A stretch of 35,474 nt of DNA from Acidobacteriota bacterium (GCA_021817045.1 JAKAWG010000054.1:1-35474), one strand, 5' to 3'; positions 24,910-33,823 are shown, counted from the first letter of the stretch. Program-made: numbers and translations. Notes: generated by a model not told the origin, from the sequence alone.

Positions 24910-25899
24910 TCACCAGCGCATCAGTGCCGCTCCCCACGTTACGCCCGCGCCGAAGGCCGACATTAGAACCAAATCGCCTTTCTTGAGGCGGCCGCTGCGC
25001 GCGCACTCGTCCAGGCAAAGGGGGATTGATGCCGAAGATGTGTTGCCGATACGGTCGATGTTGGAAAACACCTTGTCGGGCTTTAGACCCAACCGCTCGC
25101 GGACGGCATCCGTGATGCGCTGATTCGCCTGGTGCGGAATGAAGAGATCTAATTGGTCCACCGTGATGCCGGCGGATTCCAGGACGCGTCGCGAAACGTC
25201 TTCCAAGCTGCGCACCGCCACCTTGAACAGCTCGTTGCCCTTCATTTTGATGTAGTGCTGGCGGGCTTTCACGGTCTCGCAGGTAGCGGGACGCACGGTG
25301 CCGCCGGCCGGAATGTACAGGTGCCCGGCGTACTGGCCGTCGGTGTGCATCTCCGTCGCCAGAATCCCCGCGGGCGGCGAGACCGGTCCGAATACGCCCG
25401 CGGCCACGCCGTCACCGAAAAGCACGCACGTGGAACGATCCTGGTAATCCAGAAACCGCGAAAGAAGCTCCGCGCCCACCACCAGCACATATCTCGTCCT
25501 GCCGCTACGAATAAACTGGTCGGCCAGCGTCATTCCAAAAAGAAAGCCCGAACACGCCGCCGCCAAGTCAAACGACCAGATGTTGCGGGCCCCAAGACCA
25601 TGCTGGATGAACGCCGCGGTGGCAGGCAACGGCATATCGGGCGAAATGGTGGAGCAGATAATCATATCCAGCTCGCGCGGCTCGACGCCCGCGCGTTTGA
25701 GCGCTTCCCGGCCCGCACGAATGCAAAGTGCGGAGGTATAGTCGCAGGGAGCAGCCTGCCGGCGCTCCTTAATCCCCGTGCGCTCGGTAATCCACTGGTC
25801 GGAAGTGTCCACCATCTTCTCCAAGTCGAAGTTGGTGATTACTTTGTCCGGCAGCGCAGACCCGGTCCCCAATATGCCTGCAGCAGTCGCTTGGCTCAT
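24910..25899 (-). CDS. fabH: Beta-ketoacyl-ACP synthase III FabH
   Basis: Starts fatty-acid synthesis by condensing an acyl-CoA primer with malonyl-ACP. The catalytic cysteine is C116 (FDLAAACSGFLFGM); the His and Asn of the triad are in 'FIPHQANQRI' and 'IGNTSSASIPL'. The N-terminus has ILGTGSALPDKVITN and 'SDQWITERTGI', as expected. The length of 329 residues is normal. It lies 22 bp after the plsX stop, the standard plsX-fabH order. Confidence 0.97.
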   Translation of the reverse strand: MSQATAAGILGTGSALPDKVITNFDLEKMVDTSDQWITERTGIKERRQAAPCDYTSALCIRAGREALKRAGVEPRELDMIICSTISPDMPLPATAAFIQHGLGARNIWSFDLAAACSGFLFGMTLADQFIRSGRTRYVLVVGAELLSRFLDYQDRSTCVLFGDGVAAGVFGPVSPPAGILATEMHTDGQYAGHLYIPAGGTVRPATCETVKARQHYIKMKGNELFKVAVRSLEDVSRRVLESAGITVDQLDLFIPHQANQRITDAVRERLGLKPDKVFSNIDRIGNTSSASIPLCLDECARSGRLKKGDLVLMSAFGAGVTWGAALMRW

Positions 25900-25921
25900 C
25901 AGTGGTTTCTTTTACCGTTTC

Positions 25922-26929
25922 TCAGGCCTTTACAGCTCTGGCCAGTTCTCGTTCAATCTTGTCGTTCACTTGCCCACGCACAAACTCGGCCGCCACCCGG
26001 ACGGCATTCTTGATCGCGTTGTCGTTCGAACTGCCGTGCGCAATGAGGCAGACGCCACGCACGCCAAGCAGCGGCGCGCCGCCGTATTCGGTGTAATCAA
26101 CCCGTCGCTTGAAGTGCTTGAACGCTTTTTTCGAGAGCAAGTAACCCACCTGGGACCTGAGCGTGCTCGAAAGCGACTCCGTCAACAGGCTGTAAACGGC
26201 TTCGATCAGCCCTTCGCTGATCTTAAGTGCGACGTTGCCTGTGAAGCCATCACAAACGACCACTTCCACCCGGCCATTGTAGAGGTCGCGCCCCTCGACG
26301 TTGCCGGCAAATCTCAGCGGCGATTCCTTAAGCAGCCGGAAGGTTTCGCGGGTGAGATCGTTGCCCTTGTGATCCTCACTGCCAATCGAAAGCAGGCCCA
26401 CGCGTGGGCGCTCTACGCCAAAGATCACGCGGTAATAGATCTCGCCCATCACGGCGAACTGTTCAAGGTGCTGCGGTTTGCAATCGACGTTGGCTCCGAC
26501 GTCCACCAGCACCGCAGCCTTGCCTTTGGAGGTAGGAAACGCAGCGGCCAGCGCCGGCCGGTCCACGCCCTCGAGCGCACCTAGAACGAGCTTGGCGGTT
26601 GCCATCACCGCTCCCGTGTTGCCTGCGCTTACGAACCCGTCCGCTCGTCCTGCTCTCACCAGGCGCGCCGCCACTTGCATCGACGAATCGCGCTTGCGCC
26701 GGAAGGCCTTGGCCGCCGAATCGTCCATGGTAACGGTTTCGCTGGCATGAACGACTTCGATGGGAAGCCGCTGCGCGCCGCGCCGCGCCAACTCCGCCTT
26801 CAGAGCGTCCTCCGGCCCGACCAGCAAAATTTCCGCCACCCGCTCCCGCGCCGCGCGGATAGCTCCCTCCACTTCCGGAAGCGGCGCTGCGTCCGTTCCC
26901 ATCGCATCAACGGCAATACGTGGCATCAT
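25922..26929 (-). CDS. plsX: Phosphate acyltransferase PlsX
   Basis: Converts acyl-ACP to acyl-phosphate for phospholipid synthesis. Family motifs are '[13 protein letters not shown]' at the N-terminus, '[28 protein letters not shown]' in part, '[14 protein letters not shown]', '[14 protein letters not shown]' and the C-terminal '[18 protein letters not shown]'. The start is placed at ATG 26929 (or the ATG directly after it); a TTG at 26941 would add four residues, and neither has a strong ribosome binding site. The length of about 335 residues is normal. It follows rpmF, and fabH comes next. Confidence 0.96.
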   Translation of the reverse strand: MMPRIAVDAMGTDAAPLPEVEGAIRAARERVAEILLVGPEDALKAELARRGAQRLPIEVVHASETVTMDDSAAKAFRRKRDSSMQVAARLVRAGRADGFVSAGNTGAVMATAKLVLGALEGVDRPALAAAFPTSKGKAAVLVDVGANVDCKPQHLEQFAVMGEIYYRVIFGVERPRVGLLSIGSEDHKGNDLTRETFRLLKESPLRFAGNVEGRDLYNGRVEVVVCDGFTGNVALKISEGLIEAVYSLLTESLSSTLRSQVGYLLSKKAFKHFKRRVDYTEYGGAPLLGVRGVCLIAHGSSNDNAIKNAVRVAAEFVRGQVNDKIERELARAVKA

Positions 26930-26977
26930 GGCTCGCGCCAATAAATTTTCAAGAGCTTCTGAGGCCCAGGCTGGAGG

Positions 26978-27166
26978 TTACGTGTGCCTTTCCTTAACCA
27001 GAACCGCTTGATTGCCTCGATAGTACCCGCAATGTGGGCACGCCCGATGAGGCGGCTTCACTTCGTGGCAGTGAGGACATTCGGCCAGGCTTGGTAGCGC
27101 CAGAAAGTCGTGCGCCCGTCTCCGGTTCCTCCGCGCCTTGGAATGTCTTCTTTTTGGATTCGGCAT
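26978..27166 (-). CDS. rpmF: Large ribosomal subunit protein bL32
   Basis: A 62-residue ribosomal protein. It opens MPNPKRRHSKARRNRRRAH, very basic as expected, and carries two CxxC pairs (CPHCHE and CPHCGYY) that form the zinc-binding form of L32. The ribosome binding site GAGGAAAG is right before the ATG. It lies between yceD and plsX, the order yceD-rpmF-plsX-fab found widely in bacteria. Confidence 0.97.
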   Translation of the reverse strand: MPNPKRRHSKARRNRRRAHDFLALPSLAECPHCHEVKPPHRACPHCGYYRGNQAVLVKERHT

Positions 27167-27243
27167 TCTTTCCTCTTCAAAAAGGCGAGCCTCTTACCGC
27201 TAGGGCACATCGGGCACTCCGCCAGGAAGGTACCCTTCTCGCC

Positions 27244-27759
27244 TTATCGGTTTCGCCCGAGTAAAACTGCGAATGGAGAGTCGATGACCGTCTCGCGGCA
27301 TCCGCACGCCGCTAAATTCAGATTGGCGCCACAAATCGCGCATAGCCCCCGGCAGTCCGGCCGGCACAGCTTCTTCATAGGCACAGCAAGAATCACTTGC
27401 TCTCTCGTCAGACCTTCCAACTCCACTCCCGCGCCCCCGTAGAATCCCACATCTAACTCGCTCTCGGGCAACTCGAACTCTTCTGCCCGCGCGATGGTCG
27501 ACATCGGCCGGTAAAGCAAATCAAAGTTTCGCAGTACCGGAAAGTCAACGGATCCCGCACAGCGGTCGCAGGCAAATTCCAGGCGTGTGCTCAGACTCCC
27601 AAGGATGCGGATGCCTGACTCCAAGATCTCCGCAACCGCCTGGACCCGCAAGACCTCGACTTGGCTAAACGTGTGGCCGTGATCGTCGAATGCCCCGGCG
27701 GGATACGTATGATCCACATTGATCTTGTGGAATTGCAGTTCTTCCCGCGTAATCAGCAT
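27244..27759 (-). CDS. YceD/DUF177-family protein
   Basis: A protein of the DUF177 family, which usually precedes rpmF and in plants and bacteria is tied to 23S rRNA or ribosome assembly. The metal-binding cysteines are visible: 'FACDRCAGSV' near residue 65-75 and the C-terminal 'CRPDCRGLCAICGANLN' block, which is the family's hallmark. The length is 171 residues. GGAG stands 8 nt before the ATG. A promoter with two perfect hexamers lies just upstream, so it is the first gene of the L32/fatty-acid operon. Confidence 0.92.
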   Translation of the reverse strand: MLITREELQFHKINVDHTYPAGAFDDHGHTFSQVEVLRVQAVAEILESGIRILGSLSTRLEFACDRCAGSVDFPVLRNFDLLYRPMSTIARAEEFELPESELDVGFYGGAGVELEGLTREQVILAVPMKKLCRPDCRGLCAICGANLNLAACGCRETVIDSPFAVLLGRNR

Positions 27760-27787
27760 CGCGGTCTCCGGAGGACAGAAAATTTAG

Positions 27788-27814
27788 ATTATAGTCCATC
27801 GCCGCCCTTGTCAA
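27788..27814 (-). promoter_or_regulatory. Promoter of the yceD-rpmF-plsX-fab operon
   Basis: On the minus strand TTGACA (27814-27809) and TATAAT (27793-27788) are both perfect sigma-70 hexamers, with a spacer of 15 bp, shorter than the optimum of 17. Transcription would start near 27781 and give a leader of about 22 nt that contains the yceD ribosome binding site. The match to both hexamers makes chance unlikely. Confidence 0.75.
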
Positions 27815-28072
27815 GAAAGCCCCTTGCATCCAGTAGATCAGTGACACTCATGTTCCTTGGCTTCGGGGTGGGGCCTAGCGGTGGGGGGTAGCCACGCCAC
27901 AGAGTTCGTGCCGTGGGTTTGTATCCGCCTGGAAAGCTGGAAATGCCCACGGCACAAACGCGGTGCCTGGCTACCTGCTACCGGTTCCGCGGCTGCCAAT
28001 CGAGCAGGCCCAAGGCCGAGCCGGGCATTTCGAGTTAGAATACTGCCCGTCGTGTGCGACAGTAATCCGTCA
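27815..28072. other. Gap between the fab operon promoter and the restriction locus
   Basis: No gene supported. The stretch contains a 10-bp perfect inverted repeat (GTGCCGTGGG 27908-27917 and CCCACGGCAC 27946-27955) around a 28-nt loop, which looks like a REP-type or terminator-like element at the end of the restriction operon that runs toward it. Confidence 0.5.
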
Positions 28073-30622
28073 TCACTTCCCTCTTCTTTGGGAAGACATG
28101 TTCTCGAAAACTGCAAGCGAATCCCCTCTGGTGATGACCGTGTCGTACAGGCCAATGTCCTCGCCCTCGTGCTTATTGATCCCGGTGTAACCCAAACTGG
28201 GATCTTCGTAACGTTTGAATTTGTAAACCGCGTCGTTCATCAAGGCGCTGTTGAAAACACCTAGGCTAACGAGCAACTCGAAGTCCTTCTTGGTAAGACC
28301 CGTGACCTTTTTGAACAGATCCGGTTCGAGTTGCGTAATCACATCCCTCAGCGTCCGCTCGCGATAGTCGGTCAAGTACATGAAGATAGGAATCCGCGTG
28401 GCGAACTTGATGAGCTTCTCCTGAATCTGCTTCCGCAGGCTCTTGTATTCCTTCTCCTCCTCGGTCAGTTCCTTCTTCTCCTTGGCGGATAGTTCTTCGT
28501 CGTTGGCCTCCTTTCGGGCCTTCTTCACGGCCTCCGATTTGTTGATAATCGTCTCGATCTCCTGATTCAGATTTCGAAAACCTTCGATGCTCATGAGAGC
28601 TTCCATTGCCTTCTTGTTGTCCATGAGACGGCGCAGGGTGTCGTTGTCCACATTTACCAGCAATGCGCTTTCCCAGCGCCGCGCGAGCAGGGTTGCCGTT
28701 GTGCCGCTCATCGCCATGTCGAGAATGCCCGCTGCGTCGATCTGTTTCATGGAACTGCCGTCATAGGCCAGGACCGGCAGAAAGCTGATGAACTCCGCTA
28801 CCTTCTTTTCCGCATTTGAATCGTCCACATTCAAACGACAACTGTAATCTGCTATCTGTCGCAACGCTCGGTCGGGCGCAAAGTCGAAAACGTAGCACTC
28901 CTCTTTGATGATCTGCTCTTCGTTCGGAGAAGCCCCGTCCGGATTCTGGACTGTCCAGGGCGATTGCACCCGGAAGGAAGCTTGGAAATACGTCTCCGGA
29001 CTGGATGAGTTGCGGAGCATGAAGATACCGGTCCACGGTCGGACCGTCACCCCGGTCGTCAGCTTCCCGCAAGAAAGGGTGATCGTCTTGGTCTTCAGCG
29101 GCTCGTCCATTGCTTCTGACACAGGCGGCAATGCCGCAACGCCGATTCCGGCAGCGCTCCCCGCAGCCACGACAATTTTGTAGTCGCTGTAGAACCGGTT
29201 CTGCTTCTTTTCGAGCAGGTTGCGCATGGCGTAACACGCCGCCACGCTCGGAAGAAACCAGAAAGTGTGCGAAAGCACCTCCAGGAGCCGAACGTCCGAG
29301 AACGGCATCGGGGGCTTTTGCGCCCCAAGCTTCAGGTTGTCAACGCTGGTCGGCATGAACGCTCCGCGAATCAGGTCGAGCCACTTCTGAACCTCGTCCT
29401 CATACTTGAACTTCGCCTTGTCGCCGAGGCCCTCGGCGGAGAAGAAAACGTTCAGGTCGAACTCGTTAAACTCGCCTTGCATGGCGATTTCCCGGATCGC
29501 GTCCGGCAATTGGTAAGTCAGGAGCACCATGCGGGGCAATGCGGCGTAGGGGTTGTCGGAGCCGCTCCAGTCCCGTTTCGCCCGCTGTTCGTCGGAATAG
29601 GTCCAATTGAAAATTTGCTCCTCAATGAACTCGCCGGATGCGATGGCTCGGAAGGGAGTGCCAGACAAATAGAGGTAGCCGTCCGTGGTGATCGGCATGA
29701 TGTCTCCGATTTCTTCGCTCGAATCCTTCAGGAACTCGGCGCCCTGTCCCTGGCCGAACTCCACCTCCTTCTTGTCCTCGGCTTCAAACAGTTCCTTCGC
29801 GGTCTCGCGCCATGCGCCGTAGTGGTACTCGTCCAAGATCACACAATCCCAATTTGTCGCATGCACCCATTCGTTCTTCGTTTTGATGCCGCCCGTGCTG
29901 GGATTCCGGCCAAGGTAGTCTTGGAAGGACCCGAAGCAGACGAGCGGCTTCTTTTTATCGGCCTCCTCGTAGGACAATCCGCCCGGGGAAATGAATTGCC
30001 AGCCCTTGAAGTCCACGTGGCATTTCAGGTCCTCTTCCCAGGCGCTTTGCACGGCCGGCTTGAAGGTTAGGACCAGAACTTTCCGCCAGCCCATCCTCTT
30101 CGCCAACTGATAGGCGGCGAAAGTCTTTCCGAATCGCATTTTCGCATTCCAAAGGAAGTGCGGGGGTTTGTTGCGATTGTCTTTTTCCTTCCGCCAACTG
30201 GCAAAGTACGCCACCGTCTTCTCGACCGCCGCCTCCTGTTCCGGCCGCATCTTGAAGTCGAGCGATCTGTTCTCCTCGTTCAGTTGGCCGGTCCGCACGG
30301 CTATGACGGCGGCCTTCACCTGAGCGACATTGCATTTGAACCATTCCCCCTCAGGGTTCTTAATCCCGTTTATCCGCAACATTCGGTGGACGTCATGATC
30401 GGTAAAGACCGTGCCGTCGTTTCGCATTGCCGGCTCTTCCACCACGATCCGGTACGGAGGCTTGCCCGGTTTCAAAATCGGGTACTGCTGCGCTACGCGA
30501 GTTTGCGCGTCCACTGTGGTGTAACCCACCTTCAGCAGTCCGGCATATTGAGGATTTGTATCCTCGTAGGCGTAGATCGTGGGTCGCGATTCAGGGCGTG
30601 GAGGGAAAAAGTCCTTACTCAT
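28073..30622 (-). CDS. Restriction-type helicase with N-terminal T5orf172/GIY-YIG-like nuclease domain
   Basis: A large protein of 849 residues. Residues about 16-110 resemble the T5orf172 (GIY-YIG superfamily) nuclease: 'TIYAYEDTNP' then 'GLLKVGYTTVDAQTRV', and later 'DHDVHRMLRINGI' and 'GEWFKC'. The superfamily 2 helicase follows: motif I AKMRFGKT (160-167), motif II DEYH (264-267), motif III SGTPF (from 320), motif V 'LTTGVTVRPW' and motif VI 'YFQASFRVQSPW'. The C-terminal third is charged and helical. ATG 30622 is chosen because GGAGG lies 6 nt upstream; it overlaps the methylase gene's end by 8 nt. It is the likely DNA-translocating and cutting subunit of the adjoining R-M system. Confidence 0.85.
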   Translation of the reverse strand: MSKDFFPPRPESRPTIYAYEDTNPQYAGLLKVGYTTVDAQTRVAQQYPILKPGKPPYRIVVEEPAMRNDGTVFTDHDVHRMLRINGIKNPEGEWFKCNVAQVKAAVIAVRTGQLNEENRSLDFKMRPEQEAAVEKTVAYFASWRKEKDNRNKPPHFLWNAKMRFGKTFAAYQLAKRMGWRKVLVLTFKPAVQSAWEEDLKCHVDFKGWQFISPGGLSYEEADKKKPLVCFGSFQDYLGRNPSTGGIKTKNEWVHATNWDCVILDEYHYGAWRETAKELFEAEDKKEVEFGQGQGAEFLKDSSEEIGDIMPITTDGYLYLSGTPFRAIASGEFIEEQIFNWTYSDEQRAKRDWSGSDNPYAALPRMVLLTYQLPDAIREIAMQGEFNEFDLNVFFSAEGLGDKAKFKYEDEVQKWLDLIRGAFMPTSVDNLKLGAQKPPMPFSDVRLLEVLSHTFWFLPSVAACYAMRNLLEKKQNRFYSDYKIVVAAGSAAGIGVAALPPVSEAMDEPLKTKTITLSCGKLTTGVTVRPWTGIFMLRNSSSPETYFQASFRVQSPWTVQNPDGASPNEEQIIKEECYVFDFAPDRALRQIADYSCRLNVDDSNAEKKVAEFISFLPVLAYDGSSMKQIDAAGILDMAMSGTTATLLARRWESALLVNVDNDTLRRLMDNKKAMEALMSIEGFRNLNQEIETIINKSEAVKKARKEANDEELSAKEKKELTEEEKEYKSLRKQIQEKLIKFATRIPIFMYLTDYRERTLRDVITQLEPDLFKKVTGLTKKDFELLVSLGVFNSALMNDAVYKFKRYEDPSLGYTGINKHEGEDIGLYDTVITRGDSLAVFENMSSQRRGK

Positions 30623-32129
30623 CGCTCGCCTCCATCGGGCGAATCCTCGATTCAATGAAAGTAATATCCTCTTTGGTCAGACCATACCCTTTGTAAAGCG
30701 CCTCGTCGGTCCACGTGCGATCCCACGACTGTTGAGGGACCCAAGTGTATGTCGAGCGCGTGGCGTGCTGGGTTATCTTACGAAGCGACACAAGAAACCG
30801 GAAGAATCGTGTCCGAACGTAGCTGTTCAGGCTCTTCGCTTTCTTCTCAGAACCGATATAAAAGAACAGGTATGTCTGCGTACAGACTGATGGTGATCCG
30901 GCGATGAAACTAGGTCCGAGGACGGTTGCCGGGCGCGTTCCGCGCTCGCCATATGCCTGGGGGACCATCACCTTCCAAGTGTCAATAAGGTTTGCGCTCT
31001 TCGTTACATCCTTGCGGTTAATCCACCCGATAAGTCTCTTGCCCTTCCGGTTGTAGTGGAGCGCGACATCATTCGGCTCCTGCTTGTTCTTATGAAAGCC
31101 ATCAAAATTGGATGTCCAACCGAACTCCTTGTCCACCGACAAGATGTCAGTGATTGACGCCTCACCCGCCCGCAGGACTTTTCGGAGGATCTTCAGTGCA
31201 CGGATATCTCTGACGAATACGTCAAACTCGTTCAAGTTTCGCGCCACCGGACCCACCGCCTCATCGCCGCTGATCGTCGTAACATCGCAATCGCCCTCAT
31301 TGTCGCGATCCCATAGAAAGAAGCAGACTCCCCCCTCGAAGTCCACGCCCGGGAAAACCTCATCCATTCGCTCGTAGTCCACCAGCTTACGGATTCGCCT
31401 ATCTCCAAGCATCGCGCGACGGAACTCGGACAGCCCCAGTCCACTGGCCATCCAACGTGAAGGGATGATCATTGAAAGGTAGCGCGGATTAAGCTTCTTC
31501 GCCTGTTCCACAAACTTGTTGTAAATCGGAATATCACGGGTGCTCCCGTCAGATCCAATTTGATACGGTGGATTGCTGACAATGACATCGAATTTCATCT
31601 TGAAGACCTCCTCGGGAGATTCCGTGTGGATGAATTGATACGCGTGGCTCTCTAATTCCTTTCCCCGGTCGTACGCACCCTTGCTGGCACCACAAACCAC
31701 GCAGCGATCATTTTCCCAAATGTGTTCGACGCGCCCGAAATGGATATTTCCTTGCGGGTCTTCGAAAGCTTCGCAGACGGAATACTTCCCGTTGGCTGTC
31801 TTGGAGCAATACACCGACCGGCGCGAAAGAAAGGCCGTCAACTCCGTAATGGCTAGTCCGAAGAGCTGATTCCTGAAAATGTGATTCATCCGCTTATGGC
31901 GGTTCGGAATCTGCTTCTCCAGCCCCTTTTCAAGGCGCTTGGCGATCTCGCGTAAGAACACGCCCGACTTGCAGCCCGGATCAAGGAATGTGGTCTTCTT
32001 GTCGCTCCACAGTCGCTCCGGCAGCAGGTCAAGAATCCGGTTCACCAGTTCGGGCGGGGTGAATACCTCGTCGCTGCTCAGATTCGCGATGCAGCTTAAG
32101 ACGTCCGGGTTGTAGTTATTCTCCGACAC
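30615..32129 (-). CDS. N6-adenine DNA methyltransferase (Eco57I-like) with possible specificity region
   Basis: The likely modification enzyme of the locus. The AdoMet-binding motif I is 'FLDPGCKSGVFLREIA' (about 48-63), and the catalytic motif IV is NPPY at 186-189 (DVIVSNPPYQIG). Between them C108, C119, C143 and C146 could bind zinc, an insertion not usual for the core fold. The region after about 300 lacks catalytic motifs and may recognise the target sequence. The start is taken as GTG 32129, preceded by GGAG at 7 nt and overlapping the preceding gene by 14 nt; ATG 32159 is possible but lacks a good site. The length is 504 residues. Both neighbours overlap, so all three subunits are translated together. 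Confidence 0.85.
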   Translation of the reverse strand: MSENNYNPDVLSCIANLSSDEVFTPPELVNRILDLLPERLWSDKKTTFLDPGCKSGVFLREIAKRLEKGLEKQIPNRHKRMNHIFRNQLFGLAITELTAFLSRRSVYCSKTANGKYSVCEAFEDPQGNIHFGRVEHIWENDRCVVCGASKGAYDRGKELESHAYQFIHTESPEEVFKMKFDVIVSNPPYQIGSDGSTRDIPIYNKFVEQAKKLNPRYLSMIIPSRWMASGLGLSEFRRAMLGDRRIRKLVDYERMDEVFPGVDFEGGVCFFLWDRDNEGDCDVTTISGDEAVGPVARNLNEFDVFVRDIRALKILRKVLRAGEASITDILSVDKEFGWTSNFDGFHKNKQEPNDVALHYNRKGKRLIGWINRKDVTKSANLIDTWKVMVPQAYGERGTRPATVLGPSFIAGSPSVCTQTYLFFYIGSEKKAKSLNSYVRTRFFRFLVSLRKITQHATRSTYTWVPQQSWDRTWTDEALYKGYGLTKEDITFIESRIRPMEASDE

Positions 32130-32841
32130 GGGCGATCTCCAGGAAATGGATCGGGGCAAATTCCCTTACCGGAGTGGGGATAAAGACGTGCTCACCAAGG
32201 TCGGAGAAGAGGGGCAACTGCTCCTCGCTTTCCAAACCAGGGAACAAAGGGGCTTGCATGGCTTCCTCATGCCGAAGCAATTCGCTAAACGTGAAGTCCC
32301 TCCTCTTGAGCATGCTCCCGTTGACCGGCGACCATTCGGAAAAGATGATGTAGCCGGGCTTCTCGCCGACAGTCTTGAGCATCAGGGCGTCGCCCCAAAT
32401 GATGTTCCGCTCGAGAATGAACCGCACCGCCTCGCGGCACTTGTCCTTCGCGGCGGCCTTGAACAGACGCCTGTAGCTTACGTCGAATATCTCAAAGAGC
32501 CTTCGTCGGCAATCCCGGACATTGTCAGCAAGAATATCAATGCCGTAGATCGAGGAGACGGCTAGGACGGCATACCGCTCAAAGTCCAGTTGTGACTTGC
32601 CGTAGCGCTTTTCCACAATGGCCAATTTGCGTTCCAGAATCACGGTGAGGAAGTTACCGTCGCCGCAAGCAGGTTCGAGGAAACGGGAGTCGATCCGCTC
32701 CGTTTCCTGCTTCACCAAATCGAGCATGGCGTTTACTTCTCGCCGCCCGGTCAATACCTCTCCGTGGTCAGAAACTCTCTTTTTGGAAATGACCTGCTTT
32801 TCCATTGGGCGAGGATCACTCTTTTTTTGATAAGGCATCAT
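32116..32841 (-). CDS. Methyltransferase-fold protein without a visible NPPY motif
   Basis: A Rossmann-type methylase-like protein of about 241 residues. Motif I is clear, 'RFLEPACGDGNFLTVIL' (from about 53), followed by 'YGIDILADNV' for the second motif and 'NIIWGDALML' near the third. At the place of motif IV there is 'IIFSEWSPVNGSML', with no N/D-PP-Y/F catalytic tetrapeptide. It thus may bind AdoMet but not transfer methyl groups, or act only with the downstream complete methylase. The start is set at ATG 32841 (MMPYQKKSDP); ATG 32802 (MEKQVISKKR) is an alternative and neither has a strong ribosome binding site. It is the first gene of the three-gene operon. Confidence 0.75.
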   Translation of the reverse strand: MMPYQKKSDPRPMEKQVISKKRVSDHGEVLTGRREVNAMLDLVKQETERIDSRFLEPACGDGNFLTVILERKLAIVEKRYGKSQLDFERYAVLAVSSIYGIDILADNVRDCRRRLFEIFDVSYRRLFKAAAKDKCREAVRFILERNIIWGDALMLKTVGEKPGYIIFSEWSPVNGSMLKRRDFTFSELLRHEEAMQAPLFPGLESEEQLPLFSDLGEHVFIPTPVREFAPIHFLEIARVGE

Positions 32842-33031
32842 TACAGCGAACAGGGACCGGCGACCCCGAGCAAGCGGCCGGCCAGCGTCCGCCGCCAAGG
32901 CGCCGGTTCCGACGGCCGAGCCTGCACATGGATGTTTCTCACTGATCGGGTGTGCAGTTCCACTATGGTAGCGTCACGCGGGGGTGAACTCAAGGTATGG
33001 GGATGGGGCGATGCGGGATATTGCGATCGCC

Positions 33032-33205
33032 TCAGGCAGTATGAAGCTCTGGCGCTGATTCGAAAGCCGCTTCGACGGCTGGCGGGAGTTCGGTGGGAAC
33101 GAAATAGCCGGCGGGATAGAGTCAACCTTCTGCGCGTTCACCGACCACGCTGATCAGCCCGTGCCTTTCCGCTTCGGGGTCTTTCAAACGTTCGTAAATT
33201 TTCAT
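33032..33205 (-). pseudogene. Decayed small conserved gene
   Basis: Read on the minus strand from ATG 33205, the frame gives MKIYERLKDPEAERHGLISV, then a TGA at 33124-33122, then 'LYPAGYFVPTELPPAVEAAF' and a second stop at 33034-33032. The two halves together resemble a small protein often seen in acidobacterial and other genomes, in which the middle reads '(G)EDYLYPxxYFV'. The TGA falls at the 'DY', not at a cysteine, so Sec is unlikely. The reading as a remnant is from memory of the family and is moderate only. Confidence 0.4.
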
Positions 33206-33219
33206 GATCCAGAGTCCGG

Positions 33220-33251
33220 GTAGCGCAGACCCCGCTTTCGGGTCTGCGGCT
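33220..33251. repeat. REP palindrome, left flank of the RAYT gene
   Basis: A 32-bp sequence starting GTAGCGCAGACCCCGCTTTC, whose inner part GCAGACCCCGCTTTCGGGTCTGC folds to a hairpin. It is the exact reverse complement of 33824-33855. It ends 7 bp from the transposase stop codon. Confidence 0.85.
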
Positions 33252-33258
33252 TTTCGTC

Positions 33259-33795
33259 TCAGATTATCGCGGTTTCATCGGCTGGCAACCGCACCCGATC
33301 AATGGCGAGGCCGCATGGTTTCTTCTGCTCCCGCGCCTCCAGGCCAGAATACTCCTGGTAGCTTGACCACCTCCAATCCCCGGGCCTTCCGACCAATCCG
33401 CGCCGGACCGGGTTCAGGTAAATGTATTTCACCGTGTCTACGTAGTCCTTCACGGTGCGAAGCGCATGGTCGAAAAAGCGTCCTTGCTACAGTTCTCCGG
33501 TCTCACGCCGCCAAGGCCCGAGGTGGTTGTGCGAGCTGAGCTTGATGGATTTCATCGCCTCAAAAATCGTAAACGGGTAGGGCGGAAATAGAATGGCGTG
33601 CCAATGATCCGGCAAAAACACCCCAGCGGTAAGCAGAAATCCCTGCGGCGAGCGTACCGCACCCAGGCACCGCGCCAGCGCCGAAAACTGTAACTCATCG
33701 AGCGGCCGGCGGTCCTTCCGCAATCTGACCGTCACAAAGAAGAAGCGGTTCGAAACCACAAGGCGCCGCAACCGAGACCTGGCGCCAGCATACAA
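33259..33795 (-). pseudogene. REP-associated tyrosine transposase (RAYT), interrupted by one amber codon
   Basis: A Y1/IS200-like HUH-type transposase domesticated in REP systems. The HUH motif is in 'LPDHWHAILF'; after it come 'MKSIKLSSHNHLG', then the break, then 'RFFDHALRTVKDYVDTVKYI' with the expected catalytic tyrosine, 'YLNPVRRGLV' and 'DWRWSSYQEY'. A single TAG at 33489-33487 follows 'RRETGEL' and precedes 'QGRFFDHAL'; other RAYTs have a tryptophan here (TGG), so one base change explains it. Both halves are otherwise intact. The likely start is TTG 33795 with GGAG upstream. The gene is bounded by perfect inverted REP copies. Suppression or readthrough cannot be excluded. Confidence 0.8.
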
Positions 33796-33823
33796 AGGAC
33801 CGTTGCGTGCTCCACCCCCCAAG

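Noticed and set aside
27838..28155. 105-codon minus-strand frame after the helicase gene
   Set aside because: It overlaps the helicase end and the hairpin region, and has no domain or ribosome binding site.
28073..32841. DISARM or BREX defence system
   Set aside because: No DUF1998, PLD, PglZ, BrxC or Lon-like component is present; the gene set fits a restriction-modification type better.
33032..33205. Second possible selenocysteine TGA (at 33124-33122)
   Set aside because: The TGA falls in the place of an Asp-Tyr pair rather than a Cys, another stop follows, and no suitable hairpin was seen.
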